DNA of 64,000 nucleotides, taken from a virus. Where the stretch lies: the IMG/VR virus record IMGVR_UViG_3300044705_000115, positions 1 through 64,000 of that record, one strand, 5' to 3'. Positions 48,330 through 55,278 of the stretch are shown here, piece by piece. The translations under genes were made by a program, and so were the position numbers. The notes beneath the pieces are model-generated. The model was not told the DNA's origin and searched no databases. It was given only the letters and a program-made list of their open reading frames with translations. Within the stretch, counting starts at the first letter, position 1; every line of letters begins with the position of its first letter.

Positions 48330-48716
48330 TCAATCCCACAGGTGGCCGTACCACTCGTTGAACAAGGCTCTGGCCTCGCCGATCACTTCCGTCTTCTCCC
48401 GCGCCTCAGCCGTGTCCTCCAGCGGGTAGCCGCCCTCCTCGGCATAGAGCGAAAAGCCAGCGACGATCTTGTCGAGGATCGCGCCCCAAGCGGCGAGCGC
48501 GTCGGCATCGCTGTCGGTGGCCTCTGACAACTGCATGGGCCAGCCGTGCAGGTTGTCCCTGATCTCCTGCACGCCGCCGGCGATGACGCAGGCGAGGTAG
48601 CCGTCGAAGTCGTAGGTGTCCTCGGTCGAGTAGCCGCGCCGTGCCCGCTGCGCCCAGTTCGTCAACCAGCGACGCGGCGAGTACTCGGAGGCGAGCCGCT
48701 GGATCCGGCGGATCAT
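48330..48716 (-). CDS. Hypothetical protein (128 aa)
   Basis: YDFDGYLACVIAGGVQEIRD and WGAILDKIVAGFSLYAEE suggest an all-helical protein of a type seen in phage small-gene regions. ATGA coupled. Confidence 0.55.
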   Translation of the reverse strand: MIRRIQRLASEYSPRRWLTNWAQRARRGYSTEDTYDFDGYLACVIAGGVQEIRDNLHGWPMQLSEATDSDADALAAWGAILDKIVAGFSLYAEEGGYPLEDTAEAREKTEVIGEARALFNEWYGHLWD

Positions 48717-48904
48717 GCCTTCTCCCCGAAGCGCCGCCCGTACTCCAAGACGACGATGACGCGCTGCCAATGCCAGTGCCAGTCTTCCTCCTCGAAGCGG
48801 CGACGAAGCTCCTCGTCTGAGGAGTCCGCGATCAGCTTCCTCCATGCATCGCGTTCTTCGCCTTCGCGGTAGGAGCGCTCGTTGCTGGCTTCCGGCCAGT
48901 TCAT
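48713..48904 (-). CDS. Trp/His-rich small protein (63 aa)
   Basis: EEEDWHWHWQRVIVVLEYGR near the C-terminus. ATGA coupled. Confidence 0.5.
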   Translation of the reverse strand: MNWPEASNERSYREGEERDAWRKLIADSSDEELRRRFEEEDWHWHWQRVIVVLEYGRRFGEKA

Positions 48905-49095
48905 CCCATCGTCGCCTGACAGTGCGGGCAGCGGCAGGACATGCCGGGTCGCAGGTCGCCGCAGTTCTGGCAGTGGGTGATCATCTTGGCGCTCGGCGGG
49001 TTCTTGTGGCCGCAGTGGCAAGTCCACGCGCTCGGGTCGTACTTGCCCTGCACCGTGGCTTTCTCGCTCATCAACTGCGTCAGCGGGTTCTCCAT
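48901..49095 (-). CDS. Double zinc-ribbon protein (64 aa)
   Basis: WTCHCGHKNPPSAKMITHCQ NCGD then SCRCPHCQATM: three CxC/CxxC sites, RanBP2-like first finger. Confidence 0.6.
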   Translation of the reverse strand: MENPLTQLMSEKATVQGKYDPSAWTCHCGHKNPPSAKMITHCQNCGDLRPGMSCRCPHCQATMG

Positions 49096-49439
49096 CGTTC
49101 CTCCTCGGGCTTGAACTGCCAGTTGTCGATCCGGCCGAACCACGAGGCCAGCATGTAGCCAGCGGCCGCGACCTTGTACTCGTGCGAGAAGGCGAAGCAG
49201 CCGATGGTCGTCTGAACGGCTTTGAAGGCGTCTTCGGCGACGATGCCCTCGTAGGGGTAGAACTCGACGCCTTTGGGCAGGCCGTTGCGGAACCACGATT
49301 CGACGATCTCCGTCCACTCGTTGCCGTCCCAGAACTCCTTCGGGATGTCCTCCTCCGCAGGCGCCCACTCGGTCGCTCGCGCGGGGAAGGCTACATCGAC
49401 TTTGGTGATGTCGCTGGGCGGTGGCCCTAGCTCAGCCAT
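49080..49439 (-). CDS. Hypothetical protein (119 aa)
   Basis: WTEIVESWFRNGLPKGVEFY, AAAGYMLASWFGRIDNWQF. No family recognised. Confidence 0.55.
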   Translation of the reverse strand: MAELGPPPSDITKVDVAFPARATEWAPAEEDIPKEFWDGNEWTEIVESWFRNGLPKGVEFYPYEGIVAEDAFKAVQTTIGCFAFSHEYKVAAAGYMLASWFGRIDNWQFKPEEERWRTR

Positions 49440-49770
49440 CGCTTTTATCCTTCGCTGCGGCTAAGGCTTCAAGCCAGCGCGTTATCAGTGCTTCGGCCTC
49501 TTCGTGATCGAAGTCGATTGCCTCGCCTGGGTCGTCGGCTTCCCGCTCTAGCACTGCCGAGAACAACTCGAAGAGCATCAGCGCAGAAAGCGGCTGACGA
49601 AGCCCTGCCTCCCACTCCTCCCGGAGGGCTGAGACCTCGGCTACTTCAACTTTCTCCCCCAGCTTGAAATGCACATCGGGAGTTGCGGGACGAACCTCGA
49701 CGGGGCCTCCCTGCGGCGGACCGACCAGCATCCAGCGCCGTGCCTTGCTCATTGTCTTGACCTCATCCAC
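49432..49770 (-). CDS. Hypothetical protein (112 aa)
   Basis: Beta N-terminus and acidic helical C-terminus. GTG chosen because GGGAG lies 6 bases upstream; ATG six codons later is possible. Confidence 0.5.
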   Translation of the reverse strand: MDEVKTMSKARRWMLVGPPQGGPVEVRPATPDVHFKLGEKVEVAEVSALREEWEAGLRQPLSALMLFELFSAVLEREADDPGEAIDFDHEEAEALITRWLEALAAAKDKSDG

Positions 49771-50125
49771 CCAGTACTCCCTTCAGCATCGGTTCGAGCC
49801 GCAGCGCCTCGTCGCGGTCGATCACGAGCATGGTGATGGTGCGCGGGTCGTCGGGGTTAGCGTGGATCCGCTGCCACTCGAACTGGTCGTAGATGACCAT
49901 CGCCGCATCGAAGTTCTGGGTCTGGAACACATCGTTTGCGCGACCGCCGCCGATGATCGACCCGATCTTCTGGCCCTCCCGGTTCTCGGCGACAGCGACC
50001 AGCACCTTGCCCTCCGGCACATCGGCCAGCGAGGCCCCGGTGAAGTCCTCAGCGCCGTGGTCGTTGCGCAGGCGAGCCGCCTTGCCGATGCTCAGGCGGT
50101 CGGGCCAGTCGAGGTAGACGCCCAT
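49763..50125 (-). CDS. Hypothetical protein (120 aa)
   Basis: Mixed alpha/beta: KVLVAVAENREGQKIGSIIG. No family recognised. TGATG coupled downstream. Confidence 0.55.
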   Translation of the reverse strand: MGVYLDWPDRLSIGKAARLRNDHGAEDFTGASLADVPEGKVLVAVAENREGQKIGSIIGGGRANDVFQTQNFDAAMVIYDQFEWQRIHANPDDPRTITMLVIDRDEALRLEPMLKGVLGG

Positions 50126-50364
50126 CAGCTTCTCCCCGTAGGCGGCGTAGGGAACCAGCTTGCAGCGCGGGTCGCTGTCGCGTGGACATTGCGCATCGTC
50201 AGCATCGCAGCCTTCTGGCCCACGACGGTACTCTCCAACGCCCTGATGTAGGCGTCGATCTGCTCGCCCGTCGCTGGCTCGTCACCCGGTGGCCAGCCCG
50301 CTTCCTCGCGGATGCGCGGCAGCGTTTCTTCCTGTGCCTGCTGCAGCGTGTCGCGGAAGGCCAT
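50125..50364 (-). CDS. Hypothetical helical protein (79 aa)
   Basis: QQAQEETLPRIREEAGWPPG and TGEQIDAYIRALESTVVGQ. TGATG coupled. Confidence 0.5.
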   Translation of the reverse strand: MAFRDTLQQAQEETLPRIREEAGWPPGDEPATGEQIDAYIRALESTVVGQKAAMLTMRNVHATATRAASWFPTPPTGRS

Positions 50365-50549
50365 CAGTCCGCCGCCAGCAGGTCGTACCAGTTGCCCTCG
50401 GCGTCCTTCTCGAACCCAGCGTCCCGTAGCCGCTGCTCGATTACCTCGGGGTGGTTGGCTTCTAGGTGGGCTTTCTGGCCCGGCAGGTCGGCGGTCGGCA
50501 GCTTGAAGCCGCAAACCGGACAGGCGATGTTCTCTTCGTCGTCGGGCAT
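50364..50549 (-). CDS. C2H2-like zinc finger protein (61 aa)
   Basis: ACPVCGFKLPTADLPGQKAH LEANH is a classical C-x2-C..H-x5-H finger. ATG follows GGAGGAGGATTCG of a promoter-leader module. Confidence 0.65.
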   Translation of the reverse strand: MPDDEENIACPVCGFKLPTADLPGQKAHLEANHPEVIEQRLRDAGFEKDAEGNWYDLLAAD

Positions 50550-50557
50550 CGAATCCT

Positions 50558-50584
50558 CCTCCTCGGTCGGGTCGGCCAAGGTTA
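50558..50584 (-). promoter_or_regulatory. Promoter-leader module (variant)
   Basis: TAACCT (50584-50579), TGGCCGAC, CCGACCGAGGAGG (50570-50558), one base off the consensus. Confidence 0.65.
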
Positions 50585-50639
50585 CCGCCCGAAACCGGCA
50601 GCGAGGGCGCTGAATGGCCCTCGCTCCGGCTTCGGTCAC

Positions 50640-50969
50640 CTAGGCGTGCGTCAGGGTGTTGAGCGCGAACGCCTTCCAGTCGAGGCAGGCGTCGAGGTTG
50701 ATGCCGTCGAGCAGACCGTTGAGGTCGTCGATCGCCTTCGGGTCGGGCTTGCCGTTGACCGGCGGCTTGTAGCTGTCGCAGTTGAACGAGACTGCGCAGA
50801 CCGGTTGTCCTTTGTCGTCGGTCTCGATCTCCCCGACGACGATCCGCTCGTCGAGGTTCAGCGTGTCGATCCGGCGCTGCAGGTCCTTGATCGCCTCCGG
50901 GCCGGCGCCCAGGTAGCTGAGGGTGGTGACCAGCCGCGTCGTCGCGTCGTGGTCGAGTTCCTTGGTCAT
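50640..50969 (-). CDS. Hypothetical protein (109 aa)
   Basis: Helix then strands (ERIVVGEIETDDKGQPVCAV). ATG at 50969 has AAGGAGAAGGC; an in-frame ATG at 51002 lacks one. Confidence 0.55.
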   Translation of the reverse strand: MTKELDHDATTRLVTTLSYLGAGPEAIKDLQRRIDTLNLDERIVVGEIETDDKGQPVCAVSFNCDSYKPPVNGKPDPKAIDDLNGLLDGINLDACLDWKAFALNTLTHA

Positions 50970-51020
50970 GCCTTCTCCTTCGTTGTGCGCCCAGCCCGAC
51001 ATGCCACGGGGGGCGGGCGT

Positions 51021-51052
51021 TTCCTTGGTCGGGATGCCAACGAAGTTATCAG
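51021..51052 (-). promoter_or_regulatory. Promoter-leader module, TAACTT class
   Basis: TGATAACTTCGTTGGCA then CCGACCAAGGAAA. Same extended sequence as the rightward module at 22920. Confidence 0.7.
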
Positions 51053-51056
51053 TCCT

Positions 51057-51545
51057 TCAGCAGCCCTCGCAAGGCTCGGCCAGCGATGGCAGGGAGCGCC
51101 ACCAGCGCAGATGGACATCGGGGACGGACGTATAGCCCCAGAAGGTTCCCGTCTCGGTCGGGATCGCCGGAACCATGAAGCCGATCTGGTCGGTGCGAGC
51201 GAAGTAGCCGGGGATCATCCCGTCATCGTCGATCCCCATCACATCCTTGCTTTCGCGCTCGCCGGCGCAGCGGGCGCACAGAAGAGTCTGCTCATCGGCG
51301 AAGGTCTGGAACTCGCGCCAGAGCTTCACCCCCTCCTCTCCGCATCCCTCGCAGGCGTAGGGAATCCGCCTCTTGGAGCCCGTGCCGCCGCACCCGCCAC
51401 AGGTGACGAAGCCAGCTCGCTGCCCGCTGACGCTGATCATCAGCGTGCCGTAGCCCTCGCATCCAGGGCATTGCTCGTCGCCGTCGAGTTGGCGCTGCCG
51501 AGCCAGCTCATCGGCCTTCCATTTGATCTCCGGTGGGATCGACAT
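51057..51545 (-). CDS. Protein with DnaJ-type zinc repeats (162 aa)
   Basis: CPGCEGYG, CGGCGGTG, CEGCGEEG and CARCAGE follow the CxxCxGxG pattern of the DnaJ central domain, without J-domain. Possibly a protein- or RNA-binding scaffold. First and only gene behind its promoter-leader module. Confidence 0.7.
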   Translation of the reverse strand: MSIPPEIKWKADELARQRQLDGDEQCPGCEGYGTLMISVSGQRAGFVTCGGCGGTGSKRRIPYACEGCGEEGVKLWREFQTFADEQTLLCARCAGERESKDVMGIDDDGMIPGYFARTDQIGFMVPAIPTETGTFWGYTSVPDVHLRWWRSLPSLAEPCEGC

Positions 51546-51549
51546 CGCT

Positions 51550-51580
51550 CCTCCTTGGTCGGGAAGGCGAGCCTAGAAGA
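51550..51580 (-). promoter_or_regulatory. Promoter-leader module
   Basis: TAGGCT (51575-51570), CGCCTTC, CCGACCAAGGAGG (51562-51550). Confidence 0.75.
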
Positions 51581-51616
51581 TGAGGCGCCCGGCCGCTAGC
51601 CACACGGCGACCTCCG

Positions 51617-51807
51617 GCTTGACGGGGCGGGTCTCGGTACCGAGATACCCCGCACCGCACCGACGCTCTTTTGAAGCCCTCCCCGGACTACGGACGGGGG
51701 TTGGTGTTTCCCCGCACCGCCTCGAGGCAACTGCTGTCGGCCCTCCGTTGCCAGAGGCCGCAGCCGGATCAGTGAAGCTTCGTTGGCGTACTGAGCTACG
51801 GGCGCAG
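51617..51807 (-). other. Gene-free structured stretch with a tRNA-like 5' half
   Basis: From 51805 leftward: GCGCCCGTAGCTCAGT, a D-arm-like tRNA 5' end without matching T-arm; then hairpins around 51731-51762 and 51684-51702 (CCCCG/CGGGG), and a strong hairpin GCGGG..TCTCGG-TA-CCGAGA-CCCGC near 51619-51647. It may be a degenerate tRNA or a structured RNA. Confidence 0.4.
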
Positions 51808-51880
51808 AGCGGTCGACGAGACTCGAACTCGCTACCTCCACCTTGGAAGGGTGGCGTCGCTCCTGTGCGACCTCGACCGC
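51808..51880 (-). tRNA. tRNA-Gly (TCC)
   Basis: Acceptor GCGGTCG/CGACCGC, anticodon stem-loop CCACC-CTTCCAA-GGTGG. Confidence 0.9.
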
Positions 51881-51980
51881 GAGACGGCTCGCCGAGCCGC
51901 CGCGTCTTCGAGTCCGAGGAGGATTCGATGAGAGAGGCGACGGCTGCGGTCCGCCATGCGGCGAGACTACCAGCGCCGAG

Positions 51981-52802
51981 CTACAGCGGGTAGGCCCGGC
52001 TCCCGCCTTCCTTCTGGATCGGTGGCCGACTGCGAAGGCGGGCGGTCTTGCGCAGGCGTTTGGCCAGCGCGTAGGCGACGCCACCCCAGCGGTCGGTTCC
52101 CGGCGTCCCGAAAATCTCGGCTTCGCCCTGGGCCTGCCGCAGCGCTTTTGCGGGCACCACAGCCGTCAGCCGTTTCCACTGGGCGGGCGTGAGGTCGAGG
52201 TCGTAGTCGTCGCGCACGAGCAGGCCCAGCGCCCTGATCCAGTGCGAGGTATTGGCTTTCGGGTCCTCGCGCCAGTGCGTGTTCAGCGTCAGCGTGCGGC
52301 GGAGCTCGTCGGGGCCGAGCATCTGGTAGATGCCGTCGAGCGCGTTGACGGTTTCGATCCGGTGGTAGGGCTTGCCCTTGGAGAGTTTGCCGATCTCGAA
52401 GTTCAGCCCCTCTGTGATGGCCTTGATCTCGACGGCGACCGGCTCCTTCATCTTCACCCGCTCGAGGAAATGCTCCAGCGGCGAGACGCGCCGGCGGTCG
52501 CGGTCGATGGCGAGCTTCAGCGCCGCCTTTTCCTGAACGGAGCGAACCTCCGAGTGGACATCGCAGCGCCACTCCTTGACGCCGCGGGCTTTCCCCGCGA
52601 GGAAGCGATGGCGGCCGTCGATGATGCCGTACTTCGGGAAACCGTCCTTGCTCGGCAGCGGCGCCACCACCAGGACGACGACATAGGAGGGATTCCAGTT
52701 CTCGATCATCTGATCGACGCGCCGCTCCTCCAGCGTGTGGTCGATCTGGACGTCTGGGTCAGGGATCAACTGCTCGGTAGGGAGAACCCGCAACGAAGGC
52801 AT
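51981..52802 (-). CDS. ParB-like nuclease domain protein, DUF6551-like (273 aa)
   Basis: N-terminal ParB/Srx-type fold: EERRVDQMIENWNPSYVVVL, KYGIIDGRHRFLAGKARGVK (DGRHR core), then EKAALKLAIDRDRRRVSPLE. The helical remainder is typical of phage DUF6551 proteins. DGxHR suggests nucleotide or DNA phosphodiester chemistry. ATG follows the promoter-leader motif. Confidence 0.85.
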   Translation of the reverse strand: MPSLRVLPTEQLIPDPDVQIDHTLEERRVDQMIENWNPSYVVVLVVAPLPSKDGFPKYGIIDGRHRFLAGKARGVKEWRCDVHSEVRSVQEKAALKLAIDRDRRRVSPLEHFLERVKMKEPVAVEIKAITEGLNFEIGKLSKGKPYHRIETVNALDGIYQMLGPDELRRTLTLNTHWREDPKANTSHWIRALGLLVRDDYDLDLTPAQWKRLTAVVPAKALRQAQGEAEIFGTPGTDRWGGVAYALAKRLRKTARLRSRPPIQKEGGSRAYPL

Positions 52803-52814
52803 CAGTTCTCTCCT

Positions 52815-52850
52815 CCTTTCTTGGTCGGGTTCCAGCGTTCTAGACGCTGC
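52815..52850 (-). promoter_or_regulatory. Promoter-leader module
   Basis: TGCAGCGTC, TAGAAC (52842-52837), 8 bases, CCGACCAAGAAAGG. Confidence 0.65.
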
Positions 52851-52861
52851 ACCCGACGCAA

Positions 52862-52932
52862 TAGGGCGGCCCGGAATCGAACCGGGACCTACGGGTTATG
52901 AGCCCGGCGCTCTGCCGTTGAGCTACCGCCCA
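52862..52932 (-). tRNA. tRNA-Met (CAT), initiator-like
   Basis: Loop CTCATAA closed by GGG/CCC pairs, acceptor GGGCGG/CCGCCC with T1-T72 mismatch, as in the copy at 15478. Confidence 0.85.
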
Positions 52933-52936
52933 GCGC

Positions 52937-53167
52937 TTATCGGCCGAAGCATTCGTCGAGCCGTCGGCGAACCCACCGCATCGCGTGCGTGTGGGCCGCA
53001 GAGCGCTGCTCGCGCTCTCCAAGCCGCACCGCCGAGTCCGCTGGCAAGCGCCTGCCCGTTGCCTCCTCTGCGACATCTAGAGCGCTGGCGCGGACGCTCA
53101 TGCCAAGCCCCCGCATACGCGAGAAGGCTGGCACCGGATAGCGGTAGTGGTCGGGGAAGTAGGTCAT
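52937..53167 (-). CDS. Hypothetical protein (76 aa)
   Basis: Helical, basic C-terminus. No family recognised. Confidence 0.5.
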   Translation of the reverse strand: MTYFPDHYRYPVPAFSRMRGLGMSVRASALDVAEEATGRRLPADSAVRLGEREQRSAAHTHAMRWVRRRLDECFGR

Positions 53168-53195
53168 GGCTCCTCCTTCGGTTTGGCGAACCGCA

Positions 53196-53693
53196 TCAGT
53201 GCGAGCGCGAGTGAACCGGGCATCCGTCGCGCAGGGCGGCTGCCAGCTCGGGCCGGATGTCGCTGCGCTGATGCGCCTCGAAGATGCGCGTGATCAGCCC
53301 CTCGTCAGCGAGCATCGCCGTGGCGCTGTCGGCACAGGTGCAAACCTCGCTCTCGCGCTCGTGCGGGTTCTTCCACGGCAGCGCCAGCCCATCGCCGAGA
53401 CGGCGCGGCAGGACATGGAAGTGGAGATGGCGAACAGTCTGTGTCGCCTCCTTGCCCTTGCTCGTGATGAGGTTGGCGGGGGTGCCGTAGCTGGCCGACC
53501 ATTCGGCTGCCCGCGCCGCGACCTTGCCGGTCACCAAGGGGTTCTCGGCGAAGTCCTCGACATGCACCCACGGGACGACGAGGACATGCCCTGCGGTCAC
53601 CTGGCGCAGCGGCTCGATGACGTAGCAGTCGCCGTAGTCCATCAGCACATCGCTCGGCCCCTCGTAGTCGCAGAACGGGCAGCCGTCTCTCAC
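53196..53693 (-). CDS. HIT family hydrolase/transferase (165 aa)
   Basis: HLHFHVLPR carries the His triad HxHxH; upstream GHVLVVPWVHVEDF and N-terminal CPFCDYEG zinc site match HIT proteins that cleave nucleotide phosphoramidates or Ap4A-type dinucleotides. The C-terminal 45 residues are an added helical piece. GTG start coupled. Confidence 0.85.
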   Translation of the reverse strand: MRDGCPFCDYEGPSDVLMDYGDCYVIEPLRQVTAGHVLVVPWVHVEDFAENPLVTGKVAARAAEWSASYGTPANLITSKGKEATQTVRHLHFHVLPRRLGDGLALPWKNPHERESEVCTCADSATAMLADEGLITRIFEAHQRSDIRPELAAALRDGCPVHSRSH

Positions 53694-53821
53694 TTTCCCT
53701 CCTTGTCGAAGGCTTCAAGCTCTCGCCGAATCCTGGCCATCTCGACGAGGTCCTTGGCCTGGTTCATGCGGTCGATGATCTTTTGGCGTTCAGCGCGGCG
53801 CTGCGCCTTGGCGTCGCTCAT
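53690..53821 (-). CDS. Small helical protein (43 aa)
   Basis: QRRAERQKIIDRMNQAKDLV. Overlaps both neighbours by 4 bases. Confidence 0.5.
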   Translation of the reverse strand: MSDAKAQRRAERQKIIDRMNQAKDLVEMARIRRELEAFDKEGK

Positions 53822-54126
53822 CGAAGCAACGCTTCTTCCCACGGCTCCAGCGCGTAGGCCGCCGCAAGCTCTTTCGCCTGCTCCAAGGTGAAGCGATGGT
53901 GCCGCAGGAACTCGGCGTCTCGGCTCGCTGGCGGTTGTGGCTCGAGTACCCATCTGCCGTCGTCGCACAGCACGCGCCGCTGCCGTTCGATCTTCCATCG
54001 GTCGAGGTCAGCGATGCGGACGAAGCCATCTACGATGGCGCCACTGCGCTTGATCTCGGTGTAGTCGTATGGATGTCGCGGAAAGTCCGGCCCCTCGATG
54101 AGGTAGCCGCATACAACGAAGTCCAT
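53818..54126 (-). CDS. Hypothetical protein (102 aa), operon head
   Basis: MDFVVCGYLIEGPDFPRHPY and FRHHRFTLEQ-like region near residue 80. No family recognised. ATG after a variant promoter-leader motif. Confidence 0.55.
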   Translation of the reverse strand: MDFVVCGYLIEGPDFPRHPYDYTEIKRSGAIVDGFVRIADLDRWKIERQRRVLCDDGRWVLEPQPPASRDAEFLRHHRFTLEQAKELAAAYALEPWEEALLR

Positions 54127-54135
54127 AGGCGCTCT

Positions 54136-54170
54136 CCTCTCCTCGGTCGTTGGACGAGAGGAAGCCTACC
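54136..54170 (-). promoter_or_regulatory. Promoter-leader module (variant)
   Basis: TAGGCT (54168-54163), TCCTCTCGTCCAA, CGACCGAGGAGAGG. Confidence 0.6.
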
Positions 54171-54239
54171 GGTAAAGAAGAGATACGGGAAACGATTGTC
54201 CGCGGCCCGCCCAGACACGGGCCGTCGGTCAACCGGAAC

Positions 54240-54416
54240 CTAGCGCGTGTGAATCCAGGCCGAGAGCGTTGCGATCCACTTGGCCGGATAGGCCCCGTGG
54301 CGGGCGAGCGGGTTTTCCGGCGTCCCTTCCTGGCCCGGCACTCGCCAGAACCAGTTGAAGAGCGGCACCCACGAGCCTTCTTCCTTTTCGACGATGAACT
54401 TCTCCTGCTTTGGCAT
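54240..54416 (-). CDS. Hypothetical protein (58 aa)
   Basis: PKQEKFIVEKEEGSWVPLFN and a Trp-rich C-terminus. No ribosome site stands out. Confidence 0.45.
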   Translation of the reverse strand: MPKQEKFIVEKEEGSWVPLFNWFWRVPGQEGTPENPLARHGAYPAKWIATLSAWIHTR

Positions 54417-54453
54417 GGCGCCGATTGTCCGCGCCGCCTCGGACGCGAGCGTC

Positions 54454-54672
54454 CTAGCTACGAACCTGGCGCCACAGGTAGCGCCTCGCCGGGTACTCAA
54501 CCGGCTCGACGGTTCCGGTGTTCTGCCAGAGGCAGTAGAGGCATTTGCGGGTCGTCTGAATCGAGAGCATCGTCAGAGATGCGATGCGCTTGGTCGAGTA
54601 AGGGCCAGCGATCTCGTTGCGCTCCAACCCGCGAAGAGCGCTCCTGACTTCTCTCAGTGCTTTGGTCGTCAT
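54454..54672 (-). CDS. Winged-helix-like protein (72 aa)
   Basis: GPYSTKRIASLTMLSIQTTR KCLYCLWQNTGTVEPVEYP fits an HTH plus wing. A TAGCGT box ends 12 bases before the ATG; it starts right after the terminator of the upstream segment. Confidence 0.55.
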   Translation of the reverse strand: MTTKALREVRSALRGLERNEIAGPYSTKRIASLTMLSIQTTRKCLYCLWQNTGTVEPVEYPARRYLWRQVRS

Positions 54673-54693
54673 GGCGATGACGCTACGCACAAC

Positions 54694-54716
54694 AAAAAAG
54701 GCTGGCAACCGGCCAG
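54694..54716 (-). terminator. Intrinsic terminator
   Basis: CTGGC-CGGTT-GCCAG-CC followed by TTTTTT on the minus strand. The clearest U-run terminator in the window. Confidence 0.7.
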
Positions 54717-54812
54717 TGACTACCTACAGCGCAAGACGGAAGGCTCCGAGCCGCTGCCACCCGCGACGACTCGGAGCCCTTCCCACCGAAAGGAGAGGCC
54801 CAGCCGACCCCT

Positions 54813-54849
54813 CGACCGGCAAGCTGACGGCGCCCGGTCGATCAGCTTG
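54813..54849. repeat. Interleaved perfect inverted repeats
   Basis: CGACCGG (54813-54819), CAAGCTGA (54820-54827), CGGCGC, CCGGTCG (54834-54840), A, TCAGCTTG (54842-54849). Confidence 0.8.
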
Positions 54850-54874
54850 GCGTCCCCCGTCGCCGCTAGCTTAC

Positions 54875-54944
54875 TCAATCTGCGATCTGCGATTTGCGAA
54901 TTGCAAATTGCGATCCGCGATTCACGGTTCATGAATCGTGAAGA
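54875..54944. repeat. 7-base iteron array and palindrome, AT-rich
   Basis: On the minus strand ATCGCGG, ATCGCAA, TTTGCAA, TTCGCAA, ATCGCAG, ATCGCAG, ATTGAG in register (about 54920-54875), next to TTCACG..CGTGAA (54921-54942). Markedly AT-rich for this genome. Confidence 0.75.
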
Positions 54945-55020
54945 GTGGCTGCGCGGCGCGATGCGCTCGCCCGCAGGCGATGCCTCGCGCCGCGCTTGCC
55001 CGGCCGGAAACTGTGGGGGG

Positions 55021-55269
55021 CTAGCCGCCGGGCGGCGTCCAGCCCAGCTTCTCCCGCGCTCCCTCGTCGTGCGTGATGAAGTTGCCAGCCGATGCGCCAA
55101 GGTCGCGCAGGATGGTGCTGGCCTCTTCTGGGAAGCAGGCGCCCGCCCCGCCGAACCGTTTGTCGGCGCCGTCCCAGACGAACAGGACGAAGCTCACCTT
55201 GCCCTCTCGCGCGGCCCTCTCGCGCTCGGCCTTTTCGCTGGCTTCCTGCTCAGGGGTGAAGTCGGTCAT
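55021..55269 (-). CDS. Hypothetical protein (82 aa)
   Basis: Acidic/basic helix then FVLFVWDGADKRFGGAGACF PEEAS. No family recognised. Follows the methyltransferase gene. Confidence 0.55.
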   Translation of the reverse strand: MTDFTPEQEASEKAERERAAREGKVSFVLFVWDGADKRFGGAGACFPEEASTILRDLGASAGNFITHDEGAREKLGWTPPGG

Positions 55270-55278
55270 CGCTTCCTC

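Larger units (their letters stand above)
54694..54862 (-). ncRNA. Candidate structured ncRNA
   Basis: A -10-like TAAGCT (54873-54868) would start an RNA near 54862. It then carries interleaved inverted repeats (54813-54849), a 9-bp hairpin GGCTCCGAG/CTCGGAGCC (54742-54778) and ends at the U-run terminator. No protein frame fits. Stems CGACCGG/CCGGTCG and CAAGCTGA/TCAGCTTG are mutually exclusive, each with a 14-base loop. Confidence 0.4.
54673..55020. other. 348-base segment without protein genes
   Basis: Contains the terminator, candidate ncRNA, interleaved repeats, iterons and a GC-rich arm. 54950-55020 shows no further feature. Confidence 0.6.

Noticed and set aside
54813-54849. H-type pseudoknot formed by the two interleaved stems
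   Set aside because: Loops of 0 and 1 base cannot span stems of 7 and 8 bp; alternative hairpins are more realistic.
54875-54944. Iterons as a fragment of a coding frame
   Set aside because: The 7-base period is not a multiple of 3 and stop codons occur; no protein-like composition.
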